DNA of 64,000 nucleotides from NCBI GenBank assembly GCA_024234675.1, contig JACKNU010000011.1:1-64000 (forward strand), given 5' to 3'. The translations under genes and the position numbers were made by a program. This document shows, in pieces, positions 1 to 9,357 of this stretch (positions are counted from its first letter, which is position 1; each line of letters starts with the position of its first letter). This DNA comes from Pseudomonadales bacterium (GTDB lineage: Bacteria; Pseudomonadota; Gammaproteobacteria; Pseudomonadales; Halieaceae). The notes under the pieces are model-generated. The model saw only the letters and a list, made by a program, of their open reading frames with translations. It searched no databases and was not told the origin of the DNA.

Positions 1-62
1 GTGCCATTGCAGGGTGGATTTCATTCGACCCATGAACTGCCGGCGACGCCTGCCGAAGATAC

Positions 63-91
63 TTGAACGCTAGCAAAACATACTGTATGTT
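63..91 (+). promoter_or_regulatory. Sigma-70-like promoter of the acyl-CoA operon
   Basis: A -35 box TTGAAC (63-68) and a -10 box TATGTT (86-91) are separated by exactly 17 bases and lie 115 bases upstream of the first acyl-CoA dehydrogenase. The nine downstream genes follow with short gaps or overlaps, so this is the likely promoter of the whole operon. Promoter strength and start point are inferred. Confidence 0.6.
77..91. promoter_or_regulatory. Perfect 15-bp palindromic operator over the -10 box
   Basis: AACATAC-T-GTATGTT is a perfect 7-1-7 inverted repeat covering the -10 element. Short palindromes of this kind are typical of TetR-family repressors, which often control acyl-CoA catabolic operons. 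Binding there would block RNA polymerase. No regulator gene lies downstream in the operon; it may lie upstream of the window. Confidence 0.55.
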
Positions 92-205
92 CAAATCCGG
101 TTTTTGAGGCCCCAGCTGTCGCTGCCGGGCCTTTTGTCTACACTGAGGCGTTAGCTTGCCCGGCGTTCCGGGCCGCCAGCGTCGCGACCTGATGAGGCAT
201 TACCC

Positions 206-1387
206 GTGAGCGAACTTGACCAGTTTCGCCAGGCTACCAGGGCCTGGTTGGAAGAAAATTGCCCGCCATCCATGCGCGAACCCACCAAGGGCTTCGAAGA
301 CTTTTACAACGGCGGCCGCAATCCCGAGATAGACCATCCGGACCAGAAACTGTGGTGCGACCGCATGGCCGAGCGCGGCTGGACCGTGCCGCACTGGCCC
401 AGGGAGTACGGCGGTGGCGGCCTGGGCAAGGAAGAGGTGAAAGTGCTGCGCCAGGAAATGGCCAGGATCAACGCCCGCACGCCCCTGGACAGCTTCGGTA
501 TTTCCATGCTCGGGCCGGCCCTGCTGCAGTTCGGCACCGAGGCGCAGAAACTGGAGCATCTGCCGAAAATTGCCCGCGGTGAGATTCGCTGGTGCCAGGG
601 TTATTCCGAGCCCAATGCCGGCTCCGACCTGGCCAGCCTGGCGACCAAGGCCGAGGACAAGGGCGATCACTACCTGATCAACGGCCAGAAAATATGGACC
701 TCCTACGCCGACAAGGCGGACTGGATTTTCTGCCTGGTGCGCACCGACAACAGCGGCAGCAAGCACGAGGGCATCAGCTTTGTGCTGTTCGACATGGCCA
801 GCCCCGGGGTGACTACCCGTCCGATCAAGCTGATCAGCGGCTCCTCGCCGTTCTGCGAGACCTTTTTCGACAACGTGAAGGCCTACAAGACCAACCTGAT
901 CGGGGAGGAGGGCAAGGGCTGGGCCATCGCCAAGTACCTGCTGACCCACGAGCGGGAAATGATCTCGGCCTTCGGTTCCGCCGCCAGGAAATCCGTGGGC
1001 CAGATGGCGGTTGAGACCATGGGCACCGATGCCTCCGGACGCCTCGCCAATGGCGTGTTGCGCCAGAATATAGCCCAGTACCAGCTCGACACGCTGGCGT
1101 TTGCCGCGACCATGACGCGGGTCGGTGATGAAGCCAAGGCGGGGCAGGGGCTGGGTGCGGCCTCGTCCATCTTCAAGTATTACGGCACCGAACTGAACAA
1201 GCGGCGCAACGAGCTGAACCTGGCGACCCTGGGCGAACAGGCCCTGGGCTGGGAGGGGGAGGCCTACCGCGACGGACAGGTGAGTCGCGACTGGCTGCGT
1301 TCCAAGGGCAACTCCATTGAGGGCGGCACCTCCGAAATACAGCTGAATATCATCGCCAAGCGCGTGCTGGGGCTCCCCGACGCATAG
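206..1387 (+). CDS. Acyl-CoA dehydrogenase (catalytic partner of a pair)
   Basis: A 393-residue FAD-dependent acyl-CoA dehydrogenase, expected to make the alpha,beta double bond of an acyl-CoA. The middle-domain motif YSEPNAGSDLASL lies near residue 131. The C-terminal motif IEGGTSEIQ near residue 371 keeps the glutamate that serves as catalytic base in most of the family. The GTG start at 206 follows GATGAGG at good spacing. A second dehydrogenase begins 48 bases downstream. Adjacent unequal dehydrogenase genes often form alpha2beta2 enzymes acting on bulky acyl-CoAs such as steroid side chains, so a heteromer is likely. The substrate cannot be read from sequence. Confidence 0.9.
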   Translation: MSELDQFRQATRAWLEENCPPSMREPTKGFEDFYNGGRNPEIDHPDQKLWCDRMAERGWTVPHWPREYGGGGLGKEEVKVLRQEMARINARTPLDSFGISMLGPALLQFGTEAQKLEHLPKIARGEIRWCQGYSEPNAGSDLASLATKAEDKGDHYLINGQKIWTSYADKADWIFCLVRTDNSGSKHEGISFVLFDMASPGVTTRPIKLISGSSPFCETFFDNVKAYKTNLIGEEGKGWAIAKYLLTHEREMISAFGSAARKSVGQMAVETMGTDASGRLANGVLRQNIAQYQLDTLAFAATMTRVGDEAKAGQGLGAASSIFKYYGTELNKRRNELNLATLGEQALGWEGEAYRDGQVSRDWLRSKGNSIEGGTSEIQLNIIAKRVLGLPDA

Positions 1388-1435
1388 ACCCTGGCCGCTC
1401 AGGCAGCGCAGTACAGACACGAGGAACAGAAGATC

Positions 1436-2575
1436 ATGGCACTGGTATTGAATGAAGAACAGGTGATGCTCAAGGACGCCGCCGCCGGTTTCCTGGCGGA
1501 AAAGGCCAGCGTGGCGCATTTGCGCGCGCTGCGCGACAGCGGTGATCAGCAGGGTTTTGCCGGCGAGGTCTGGGCCGAAATGGCGCAGATGGGTTGGGCC
1601 GGTATTGCGATTCCCGAGGCCTTTGGCGGCCTGGGCTACGGCTATACCGGGCTGGGCCTGGTGCTGGAGCAGGCGGGGCGCAACCTCAGCGCCAGCCCGC
1701 TGCAATCGACCGTGCTGGTGGCGGCTACCCTGGTTGCCGAGCTGGGCAATGCCCGGCAGAAAGAGGCGCTGCTGCCGGCCATCGCCGGGGGCGAGTGCCT
1801 GGTGAGCCTGGCCCTGCAGGAGGGTTTGCACCACGCTCCCCTGGATATCGCCAGCACCGCGGTGCGCGACGGGGATGATTACGTGGTCAGCGGCTGCAAG
1901 CTCATGGTGCTGGATGCCAGCTCCGCCGACCAATTCATCGTGATAGTCCGCAGCGGCGGCAGCGCCGGCCAGGAGCAGGGGCTCAGCGCCCTGTTGGTGG
2001 ACGCGGACAGCGCGGGTGTCTCGGTACAACGGCGCAGCCTGGTGGATTCCCGCAACGCGGGTGCCCTGAGCCTGGAGAATGTCCGGGTGCCGGCCGCCAA
2101 TTTGCTCGGCGCCGAGGGCGGAGCATGGGCGGGGCTGGCCAGGACCCTGGACATCGCCAACATCGGCCTGGCGGCCGAGTTGCTCGGCTTGTCCACCGAG
2201 GCCTTTGAGCGTACTGTGGCCTACCTCAAGGAACGCAAGCAGTTCGGACGGGTGATCGGGTCCTTCCAGGGTTTGCAGCACCGGGCGGCGGAGCTGTTCG
2301 CCGAACTGGAATTGGCGCGCTCGATCGTACTGCAGGCCTTGCAGGCCATCGACGCGGGTGAGGAAAGCCTCGCCCTGTTGGCCAGTGCCGCCAAGGCCAA
2401 GCTCTGCGAAGTTGCCCAGCGGGCCACCAACGAGGCTATCCAGATGCACGGCGGCATCGGCATGACGGACGAGCACGAAATCGGTTTCTTCATCAAGCGG
2501 GCCCGGGTTGCGCAGCACACTTTTGGCGACTACAACTACCATCTCGACCGGTTCGCCCGGCTCAACGGGTTTTGA
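1436..2575 (+). CDS. Acyl-CoA dehydrogenase-like partner subunit
   Basis: A 379-residue protein with the acyl-CoA dehydrogenase fold: helical N-terminal domain, beta middle domain, and a helical C-terminus with AIQMHGGIGMTDEHEIGFF. Where active enzymes carry EGT/S near the C-terminus it reads HTFGDYNYH, so the usual catalytic glutamate is absent. This resembles the non-catalytic partner of heteromeric dehydrogenases and supports pairing with the preceding gene. ATG start with GAGGA upstream. It could instead use a base elsewhere in the sequence. Confidence 0.85.
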   Translation: MALVLNEEQVMLKDAAAGFLAEKASVAHLRALRDSGDQQGFAGEVWAEMAQMGWAGIAIPEAFGGLGYGYTGLGLVLEQAGRNLSASPLQSTVLVAATLVAELGNARQKEALLPAIAGGECLVSLALQEGLHHAPLDIASTAVRDGDDYVVSGCKLMVLDASSADQFIVIVRSGGSAGQEQGLSALLVDADSAGVSVQRRSLVDSRNAGALSLENVRVPAANLLGAEGGAWAGLARTLDIANIGLAAELLGLSTEAFERTVAYLKERKQFGRVIGSFQGLQHRAAELFAELELARSIVLQALQAIDAGEESLALLASAAKAKLCEVAQRATNEAIQMHGGIGMTDEHEIGFFIKRARVAQHTFGDYNYHLDRFARLNGF

Positions 2576-2602
2576 TGGCCGAATGCAGGCCGTGAGGTAA
2601 CA

Positions 2603-4321
2603 GTGAATAATAAGGAATTGGCAAAACTCGATGCGGTGGTGGCCTCCATGACGGCCCCCGGCCAGCCCTTCGCCCTGGATACCGTGGAGGTGGCAGGCAT
2701 CGAGTACCGCAATTACAGCACCATGCCCGCCAACCTGGGCGCCTACTGCAAGGTCATGTTGAAACACGCTGACAAGGACTTTGCCGTCTACCAGCAGGAG
2801 CGCTATACATTCGGCGAGGCCTACGCGCTGAGTGCGGCCTTCGCCAATGTTCTCGTCGAGCGCCTGGGCGTGGGCAAGGGTGACCGGGTCGCCATTTTGA
2901 GCCGCAACAACCCCCAGTGGATGATGGCCTTCATCGCCATCACCTCCATCGGCGCGGTGGCCGTGCCCATGAACGCCTGGTGGATCACGGAGGAGCTGGA
3001 TTACGGTTTCGAGGACAGCGGAGCCAAAATCGTAGTGGCGGATCGCGCCCGTATAGAGCGACTCGCTCCCATCGCCGACCGGCACGGCCTGCAGATTATA
3101 TCGGTCGACGACTGCAGCGGCCTGGGGGTTGAGCACACGCCCTTCAACGAGGCCATAGCGGCATATGAGAAAGCGCCCATGCCCGAGGTGGAGGTGGCTC
3201 CTGATGACCACGCCACCATCATGTACACCTCCGGTTCGACCGGACACCCGAAGGGCGCCCTGTCCTCGCACCGGGGTATCCTGTCCGCTCTCTACAGCTG
3301 GATACTGCTGGGCATGGCCACCAAGGCCGCCTCCGGCGAGGCCGCACCGGCGGACAAATTCCCCCCGGCCGGCCTGATGACCATTCCCCTGTTCCACTGT
3401 ACCGCCAGTCACTCCGTGTTCCTGATGTCCCTCGCCATAGGTCGCAAGCTGGTGATCATGCACAAGTGGGACCCCCAGGAGGCGCTGCGCCTGATCGAGG
3501 AAGAGCGCATCACCTGGTTTAACGGCGTGCCCACCATGTCCGCCGAACTGCAGGCCGCGGCAGCGAATTCCAGCCGCGACCTGTCCTCACTGGTGGACAT
3601 CATGAGTGGCGGGGCCGCGCGCCCTCCCGAGCAGGTCAAGAAGATCAGCGGCACCTTCAAGCGCTCCAGTCCCGGCACGGGCTACGGTCTCACGGAAACC
3701 AACGCCCTGGGGGCGGTGAACGCCGGCGCCCTGTACCTGGCCAATCCCGGCAGTACCGGGCGGGTGGTGCCGGCGGTCACGGACTTCCGCATCATCGATC
3801 CCGAGAGTGGCAGGGAAGTACCGGTGGGTGAGCGCGGTGAAGTGTGTATCAAGTCGCCGGCCAACGTACTCGGTTACTGGAACAAGCCGGAGGCCACCGC
3901 GGAGGCCTTCGTCGACGGCTGGTTCCACACCGGTGATGTGGGCTACCTGGACGAGGACGGTTTTGTCTATATCGTCGATCGCATCAAGGAAATCATCATC
4001 CGCGGCGGCGAGAACATCAGCTGCCTGGAAGTCGAGGCGGCCATCTACAGCCACCCGGATGTTTTCGAGGCGGCGGTCTTTGGCCTGCCGGACGAACGCC
4101 TGGGCGAAATAGTCGGGGCTGCCGTGGTGCTCAGGCACGGCGCCAGCATGAGCGTCGAAGAATTGCGGGACTACCTCGCCCAGCACCTGGCCGGTTTCAA
4201 GCTGCCTGTCCATGTGTGGTTCCGCGAGGAGCAACTGCCGCGCATTGCCTCGGGCAAGATTTTCAAGCGCCAACTCAAGGCGCACTACGCCGCTGAGCTG
4301 GCGGCCGCAGGGTGGTCCTAG
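2603..4321 (+). CDS. Acyl-CoA synthetase (AMP-forming)
   Basis: A 572-residue ANL-superfamily ligase that activates a carboxylic acid to acyl-AMP and then acyl-CoA. Motifs in order: YTSGSTGHPKGA phosphate loop near 208, GYGLTE near 359, GDVGYLDEDG near 444, RIKEIIIRGGENIS hinge near 460, and the C-terminal lysine in ASGKIFKRQLK near 549. The GTG start at 2603 sits five bases after GAGG. The first codons contain AATAATAA (2606-2613), a match to the Hfq/Crc CA motif. It lies inside the operon and probably feeds the surrounding dehydrogenases. Chain specificity is unknown. Confidence 0.9.
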   Translation: MNNKELAKLDAVVASMTAPGQPFALDTVEVAGIEYRNYSTMPANLGAYCKVMLKHADKDFAVYQQERYTFGEAYALSAAFANVLVERLGVGKGDRVAILSRNNPQWMMAFIAITSIGAVAVPMNAWWITEELDYGFEDSGAKIVVADRARIERLAPIADRHGLQIISVDDCSGLGVEHTPFNEAIAAYEKAPMPEVEVAPDDHATIMYTSGSTGHPKGALSSHRGILSALYSWILLGMATKAASGEAAPADKFPPAGLMTIPLFHCTASHSVFLMSLAIGRKLVIMHKWDPQEALRLIEEERITWFNGVPTMSAELQAAAANSSRDLSSLVDIMSGGAARPPEQVKKISGTFKRSSPGTGYGLTETNALGAVNAGALYLANPGSTGRVVPAVTDFRIIDPESGREVPVGERGEVCIKSPANVLGYWNKPEATAEAFVDGWFHTGDVGYLDEDGFVYIVDRIKEIIIRGGENISCLEVEAAIYSHPDVFEAAVFGLPDERLGEIVGAAVVLRHGASMSVEELRDYLAQHLAGFKLPVHVWFREEQLPRIASGKIFKRQLKAHYAAELAAAGWS

Positions 4322-4365
4322 GCCTGGCCACCCCAACCAATTTCAACATCCCCAAGGAGAACAGC

Positions 4366-5616
4366 ATGGATCTCGGAATCAGTGCAAAAGTGGCGCCGTT
4401 GCTGGCGGACGTCAGACGTTTCATGAACGAGGAAATCGCACCCCTGGAGCATGAGTACCTCAGCGAAATCGCCGTGGGCGACCGCTGGCAGTTTACCGAT
4501 CGCCAGATCGAGATCATGGAGGGGCTCAAGGCCAAGGCCAAGGCAAGGGGCCTGTGGAACTTCTTCCTCACCGACGGTGAAGCCGGCTCCGGCCTGAACA
4601 CGGTGGAATACGCCTACCTGGCCGAGGAGATGGGTAAGTCACATATTGCCGCGGAGGTGTTCAACTGCGCCGCCCCCGACACCGGCAATATGGAGGTGCT
4701 GCACAAATACGGCAGCGAGGCCCAGAAGAAGCAGTGGCTGGAGCCTTTGATGAACGGCGAGATCCGCTCCGCCTACGCCATGACCGAGCCCGGGGTGGCC
4801 TCCTCTGATGCCACCAATATCTGTACCAGCGCGGTGCTGGACGGCGACGAGTGGGTCATCAATGGCGAGAAGCACTATGTGTCCGGCGCCGGCGACCCCC
4901 GCTGCAAGATCATGATCGTGATGGTGAAGACCGATCCCAACGCTGCCAAGCACCTGCAGCAGTCGCAGATACTGGTGCCCATCGACACCCCCGGCTTTGA
5001 AAATATCCGGCCCATGAACGTGTTTTCCATGGACGATGCGCCCCACGGCCATATGCACCAGCGCTTCGACAATGTGCGGGTGCCCAGGGACAACATCATC
5101 CTCGGCCCCGGCCGCGGCTTCGAGATCTCCCAGGGACGCCTCGGCCCGGGCCGCATCCACCACTGCATGCGCGCCATCGGCGCGGCGGAAAAAGCCCTGC
5201 GACTGCTGTGCGAGCGCTCGGTGTCACGGGTTGCCTTCGGCAAGCCGCTGGCGCGGCTGGGGGGCAACGTGGACATCATCGCCCAGGCCCGCATGGACAT
5301 CGAGCAGGCCCGCCTGCTCACCCTCAAAACCGCCTGGATGATGGATAATGTCGACCCCAAGGAAGCGCGGGTGTGGATTTCCATGATCAAGACCGCAGTG
5401 CCCAACGTGTCTATCCGTATCGTCGACCAGGCGATCCAGATGTACGGCGCCCTGGGGGTATCCCAGGACACCCCGCTGGCGGGCATGTACATGGCCCAGC
5501 GCACCCTGCGCCTGGCGGATGGCCCGGACGAGGTGCACCGCATGGTCGTGGGCCGCAACGAGCTGCGCAAGTACGCCGAGCAGAAAGATGTCAACGCGAC
5601 CTTCCGCGACGGCTGA
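4366..5616 (+). CDS. Acyl-CoA dehydrogenase, ACAD10/11-like
   Basis: I place the start at the ATG at 4366, just after AAGGAGA; an in-frame GTG at 4312 lies inside the preceding gene and has no Shine-Dalgarno. The 416-residue protein has SAYAMTEPGVASSDATNI in the middle domain and IQMYGALGVSQDTPLAGMY in the C-terminal domain. The usual EGT is replaced by ADGPDEVH, as in the ACAD10/11 subfamily. It is the third dehydrogenase of the operon and may act on a later or shorter intermediate than the pair. Assignment to the superfamily is firm, the substrate is not. Confidence 0.88.
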   Translation: MDLGISAKVAPLLADVRRFMNEEIAPLEHEYLSEIAVGDRWQFTDRQIEIMEGLKAKAKARGLWNFFLTDGEAGSGLNTVEYAYLAEEMGKSHIAAEVFNCAAPDTGNMEVLHKYGSEAQKKQWLEPLMNGEIRSAYAMTEPGVASSDATNICTSAVLDGDEWVINGEKHYVSGAGDPRCKIMIVMVKTDPNAAKHLQQSQILVPIDTPGFENIRPMNVFSMDDAPHGHMHQRFDNVRVPRDNIILGPGRGFEISQGRLGPGRIHHCMRAIGAAEKALRLLCERSVSRVAFGKPLARLGGNVDIIAQARMDIEQARLLTLKTAWMMDNVDPKEARVWISMIKTAVPNVSIRIVDQAIQMYGALGVSQDTPLAGMYMAQRTLRLADGPDEVHRMVVGRNELRKYAEQKDVNATFRDG

Positions 5617-5663
5617 GACCGGCTGGAGCGTAGCGCGACCCGAACCAACAGGAGGAACGACTC

Positions 5664-6128
5664 ATGGCAGTAAAAGTTATACCCAAGGATGAAATGGTCA
5701 ACGCGGTGGGCACGAAATTCGCGCCCAGCGAATGGATCGAGGTGACCCAGGAGCGCATCAACGCCTTTGCTGACTGCACCGAGGACCACCAGTTTATTCA
5801 CGTCGACCTGGAAAAGGCCGCCCAGACCCCGTTTGGCGGTACCATTGCCCACGGTTTCCTGACTCTCTCGCTGCTCTCGAAGATGGTGGAGAGCAACGGC
5901 ATCGTCCCGGAAAACATCGTGATGGGCCTCAACTACGGTTTCGACAAGGTGCGCTTCCTGGCGCCCGTGCGGGCCGGCAAGCGGGTGCGGGCCCATGTCA
6001 CGATCGCCGCTGTCGATCGCAAGGACGACAACCGCTTCCTGGTCAAGCAGTCCATTTCAGTAGAGATCGAGGGCGAGGACACGCCCGCACTGGTCGCCGA
6101 GTGGCTTGCCATGATGATTGCCGGCTAG
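5664..6128 (+). CDS. MaoC-like (R)-enoyl-CoA hydratase
   Basis: A 154-residue single hot-dog protein of the MaoC/NodN family, expected to hydrate trans-2-enoyl-CoA to 3-hydroxyacyl-CoA. The hydratase-2 signature is visible as TEDHQFIHVD (residues 39-48), with catalytic Asp and His, followed by GGTIAHGFLTLSLL. ATG at 5664 follows GGAGGA. Placed between a dehydrogenase and an SDR, it supplies the second beta-oxidation step. Confidence 0.9.
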   Translation: MAVKVIPKDEMVNAVGTKFAPSEWIEVTQERINAFADCTEDHQFIHVDLEKAAQTPFGGTIAHGFLTLSLLSKMVESNGIVPENIVMGLNYGFDKVRFLAPVRAGKRVRAHVTIAAVDRKDDNRFLVKQSISVEIEGEDTPALVAEWLAMMIAG

Positions 6129-6176
6129 GCGGCAGCTAACGTAGTTATTTTTCAGTAAAGCGCAAGGAGGAAAAAG

Positions 6177-7097
6177 ATGTCGATCCGTTATGACGGCAAA
6201 GTAGCCATTGTTACCGGGGCGGGCCAGGGCCTGGGCCGCAGTCACGCCATTGAACTGGCCAAACGCGGTGCCAGGGTGGTGATCAATGACCTGGGTGGCG
6301 CCAAGGACGGCACCGGCGGCTCCAGCGACGCAGCCAGGTCCGTGCTGGCGGAGATCGAGGCCCTGGGCGGCGAGGCGATTGCCAACGGCGCCAACGTGGC
6401 GAAATACGACGAGGTCGAGGCCATGGTCAAGCAGGCCATGGACAAGTGGGGCCGCATCGACATCCTGGTGAACAATGCCGGCATCCTGCGGGACAAGAGC
6501 TTTACCAAGGGCGGCCTGGACGACTTCAAACTGGTGCTGGATGTACACCTGATGGGCACCGTCAATTGCACCAAGGCCTGCTGGGATATCATGCGCGAGC
6601 AGGGCTACGGCCGGGTGGTGGTGACCACCTCCTCCAGCGGCCTGTACGGCAATTTCGGCCAGTCCAACTACGGTTCCGCCAAGATGGGCGTGATCGGCCT
6701 GATGAACACCCTGGTGCAGGAGGGGGCCAAGTACGATATCCGGGTCAATGCGCTGGCGCCCACCGCCGGTACCCGCATGACCGAGGGCCTGATACCCGAA
6801 AAAGCCTTCGAGCTACTCACCCCGGAGACCGTCACCCCGGCGGTTTTGTACCTGGTCAGCGAAGATGCGCCCAACAAGACCATACTTTGCGCCGGCGCCG
6901 GCGCCTATGCGGTGGCCAAGATCGTCGAGACCGACGGCGCCTGGCTGAGCCCGGAGGAACAAACCCCCGAGGGGATTGCCGCGCACTGGCGTGAGATCAC
7001 CTCGCCCGAGGGCGAGAAAGTGCCCCAGGCCGGCTTTGAACAGACCGTCAAGTTTACCGCCAAGGCCGCCGAAGGCCTGGGTATTTCCCTGGATTAA
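6177..7097 (+). CDS. SDR 3-hydroxyacyl-CoA dehydrogenase, HSD17B4-like
   Basis: A 306-residue short-chain dehydrogenase/reductase. The cofactor motif TGAGQGLG is at residues 12-20, NNAG near 99, and the catalytic Tyr165 and Lys169 lie in YGSAK, with serines in TTSSSGLYG just before. The sequence style is that of the N-terminal dehydrogenase of peroxisomal multifunctional enzyme 2. With the MaoC protein upstream it would reproduce that enzyme's hydratase and dehydrogenase as separate genes. ATG at 6177 directly follows AAGGAGG. Confidence 0.88.
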   Translation: MSIRYDGKVAIVTGAGQGLGRSHAIELAKRGARVVINDLGGAKDGTGGSSDAARSVLAEIEALGGEAIANGANVAKYDEVEAMVKQAMDKWGRIDILVNNAGILRDKSFTKGGLDDFKLVLDVHLMGTVNCTKACWDIMREQGYGRVVVTTSSSGLYGNFGQSNYGSAKMGVIGLMNTLVQEGAKYDIRVNALAPTAGTRMTEGLIPEKAFELLTPETVTPAVLYLVSEDAPNKTILCAGAGAYAVAKIVETDGAWLSPEEQTPEGIAAHWREITSPEGEKVPQAGFEQTVKFTAKAAEGLGISLD

Positions 7098-7151
7098 TGA
7101 CCTATAACCCGCCGCCAATTGTTACTGCGGCGGCAACAAAGGAGTTTTAGC

Positions 7152-8330
7152 ATGGCAGATGCAGTGATTGTTTCGACCGCACGTACCCCCATCGGCAAGG
7201 CCTATCGCGGTGGCTTCAACAACCTTGGGGGCGCCTCCCTGGGGGCCGCCGCGGTGGCGGAAGCCGTCAAGCGCGCCGGGATCGACCCCGCCCGGGTGGA
7301 GGACGTGATCATGGGTGCCGCCCTGCAGCAGGGCGCCACCGGCAGCAACGTGGCTCGGCAGATCGCCCTGCGCGCCGGCCTGCCGGTGACCACCGCCGGC
7401 ATGACCATGGACCGCCAGTGTTCCTCGGGCCTGATGGCGGTGGCCACCGCCGCCAAGCAGGTGCTGTACGACGGCATGGAGTGTGTGGTGGGCGGCGGCC
7501 TGGAATCCATCTCCCTGGTGCAGAACGAGCACATGAACACCCATCGCCTGGTGGATGACAGCCTGTTGGCCGTGGCGCCGAACATCTTCATGCCCATGCT
7601 GCAGACTGCCGAGGTGGTGGCCAAGCGCTACAATATTTCCCGCGACGCCATGGACGAGTACGGCCTGCAGTCCCAGCAGCGCACCGCGGCCGCCTACGAG
7701 GCCGGCAAGTTCGATGACGAACTGGTGCCGGTCACCTGCAAGCGCATCGTGTGGAACAAGGAAACCGGGGAGCAGTCCGAGGCGGAGGCCACGGTGTCTG
7801 CTGACGAGGGCGTGCGCGCCACCACCCTGGAGGGTCTGCAGGGCCTGAAAACCGTCATCGAGGGCGGCACGATCACCGCCGGTAACGCCTCCCAGTTGTC
7901 CGACGGCTCTTCCGCGCAACTGGTGATGGATGCCAGGGTTGCCGAGCGCGAGGGCCTGCAGCCGCTGGGTATCTATCGCGGCATCGCCGTGGCCGGCTGC
8001 GAGCCCGACGAGATGGGCATAGGCCCGGTATTCGCCGTGCCCAAGCTGCTCAAGCAACACGGCCTGTCGGTGGATGATATCGGCCTGTGGGAGCTGAACG
8101 AGGCCTTCGCCGTGCAGGTGCTCTACTGCCGCGACCGGCTGGGCATCGACAACGACAAGCTCAACGTCAACGGCGGCGCGATCTCCATCGGTCACCCCTA
8201 TGGCATGAGCGGTTCGCGCATGATCGGCCACGCCCTGATCGAGGGCAAGCGCCGCGGCGTGAAGTACGTGGTCATCACCATGTGTGTGGGCGGCGGCATG
8301 GGTGCCGCGGGATTGTTTGAAGTGGCCTAG
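7152..8330 (+). CDS. Acetyl-CoA acyltransferase (thiolase)
   Basis: A 392-residue degradative thiolase that cleaves 3-ketoacyl-CoA. The nucleophile is Cys90 in DRQCSSG, the GHP motif is at 347-349 (AISIGHPYG), and the second cysteine is Cys378 in CVGGGMGAA. The start at 7152 follows AAAGGAG; an in-frame start at 7119 precedes that Shine-Dalgarno and would only add a low-complexity stretch. It completes the beta-oxidation set of the operon. Confidence 0.93.
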   Translation: MADAVIVSTARTPIGKAYRGGFNNLGGASLGAAAVAEAVKRAGIDPARVEDVIMGAALQQGATGSNVARQIALRAGLPVTTAGMTMDRQCSSGLMAVATAAKQVLYDGMECVVGGGLESISLVQNEHMNTHRLVDDSLLAVAPNIFMPMLQTAEVVAKRYNISRDAMDEYGLQSQQRTAAAYEAGKFDDELVPVTCKRIVWNKETGEQSEAEATVSADEGVRATTLEGLQGLKTVIEGGTITAGNASQLSDGSSAQLVMDARVAEREGLQPLGIYRGIAVAGCEPDEMGIGPVFAVPKLLKQHGLSVDDIGLWELNEAFAVQVLYCRDRLGIDNDKLNVNGGAISIGHPYGMSGSRMIGHALIEGKRRGVKYVVITMCVGGGMGAAGLFEVA

Positions 8331-8360
8331 GCCGCAGCCGGTTAGAGAGCGGGAGATGAT

Positions 8361-9338
8361 ATGAAAGCAGTAGTCTGTAAAGAGCACGGCCTGCCCAACA
8401 AGCTGGAACTGGTCAGCGACTGGCCGGAACCTGAACTGGGCGACAACGATGTGCTGATCGACGTCAAGGCAGCGGGGCTGAATTTCCCCGACGTGCTGGT
8501 CATCCAGGGCAAGTACCAGTTCCAGCCGGAACTGCCTTTTGTGCCCGGTAACGAGTGTTCCGGCGTGGTCAAGGCGGTGGGTGCCGCCGTCAGCCGTTAC
8601 AAGCCCGGCGACAAGGTGATCGCGGCCGCCGGCACGGGCGCCTTTTGCGAGCGCATCAAGGCCAATGAGCACGGTGTGTTCCCCATGCCCGAGACGCTGA
8701 GTTTCGAGCAGGCGGCGGGCATCAGCGTTACCTATTTCACCTCCTACTACGCCCTCAAGCAGCGCGCCAATATCCAACCCGGGGAGACTCTGCTGGTGTT
8801 GGGCGCCGCCGGTGGCGTGGGCACCACGGCGGTGGAGTTGGGCAAGCTCATGGGGGCGAAGGTCATCGCCGCCGCCAGCTCCGACGAAAAACTCGAGCTG
8901 TGCAAGCAGCTGGGCGCCGACGAGGTGATCAACTACAGCACTACCTCCCTCAAGGATGCCGTCAAGGAAATGACCGGTGGCAAGGGCGTGGACGTGGTGT
9001 ACGACCCTGTGGGTGGCGACTTCGCCGAGCCGGCGGTGCGCAGCATGGCCTGGAACGGCCGCTATCTGGTGATCGGCTTTGCCAGCGGCCCCATTCCCAA
9101 GATTCCCCTGAACCTGACCCTGCTCAAGGGCTGCTCCATCGTCGGGGTGTTCTGGGGGCGCTTCACCACCGAGGAGCCCAAGGTGCATATGCAGAATATC
9201 GCCGAGCTGTGGGAGCTGTTTGCCAACGGCAAGTTGAATCCGGTGGTGACAGACGTTTATCCTCTGGATCAGTACGAGGATGCCTACAACTGCATGATTG
9301 AGCGGCGCGCTCGCGGCAAGGTCATCCTCACCATGTAG
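8361..9338 (+). CDS. MDR-family NADPH:quinone (enoyl) oxidoreductase
   Basis: A 325-residue zinc-independent medium-chain reductase. The cofactor loop VLGAAGGVG is near residue 146 and CSGVVKAVGAAVSRYKPGDKV is in the N-terminal half; structural zinc cysteines are missing, as in the quinone oxidoreductase branch. In an acyl-CoA operon it may act on an unsaturated or carbonyl intermediate rather than a quinone. ATG at 8361 follows GGGAG. It ends 19 bases before the next gene. Confidence 0.85.
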   Translation: MKAVVCKEHGLPNKLELVSDWPEPELGDNDVLIDVKAAGLNFPDVLVIQGKYQFQPELPFVPGNECSGVVKAVGAAVSRYKPGDKVIAAAGTGAFCERIKANEHGVFPMPETLSFEQAAGISVTYFTSYYALKQRANIQPGETLLVLGAAGGVGTTAVELGKLMGAKVIAAASSDEKLELCKQLGADEVINYSTTSLKDAVKEMTGGKGVDVVYDPVGGDFAEPAVRSMAWNGRYLVIGFASGPIPKIPLNLTLLKGCSIVGVFWGRFTTEEPKVHMQNIAELWELFANGKLNPVVTDVYPLDQYEDAYNCMIERRARGKVILTM

Positions 9339-9357
9339 CAACCAGGGAGCAGCGCCC

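Noticed and set aside
200..3463. Very long minus-strand ORF opposite the first dehydrogenase and ligase genes
   Set aside because: Antisense open frame caused by GC-rich codon bias; the plus-strand genes have family motifs and ribosome-binding sites and the antisense product is a low-complexity Gly/His/Gln/Arg string.
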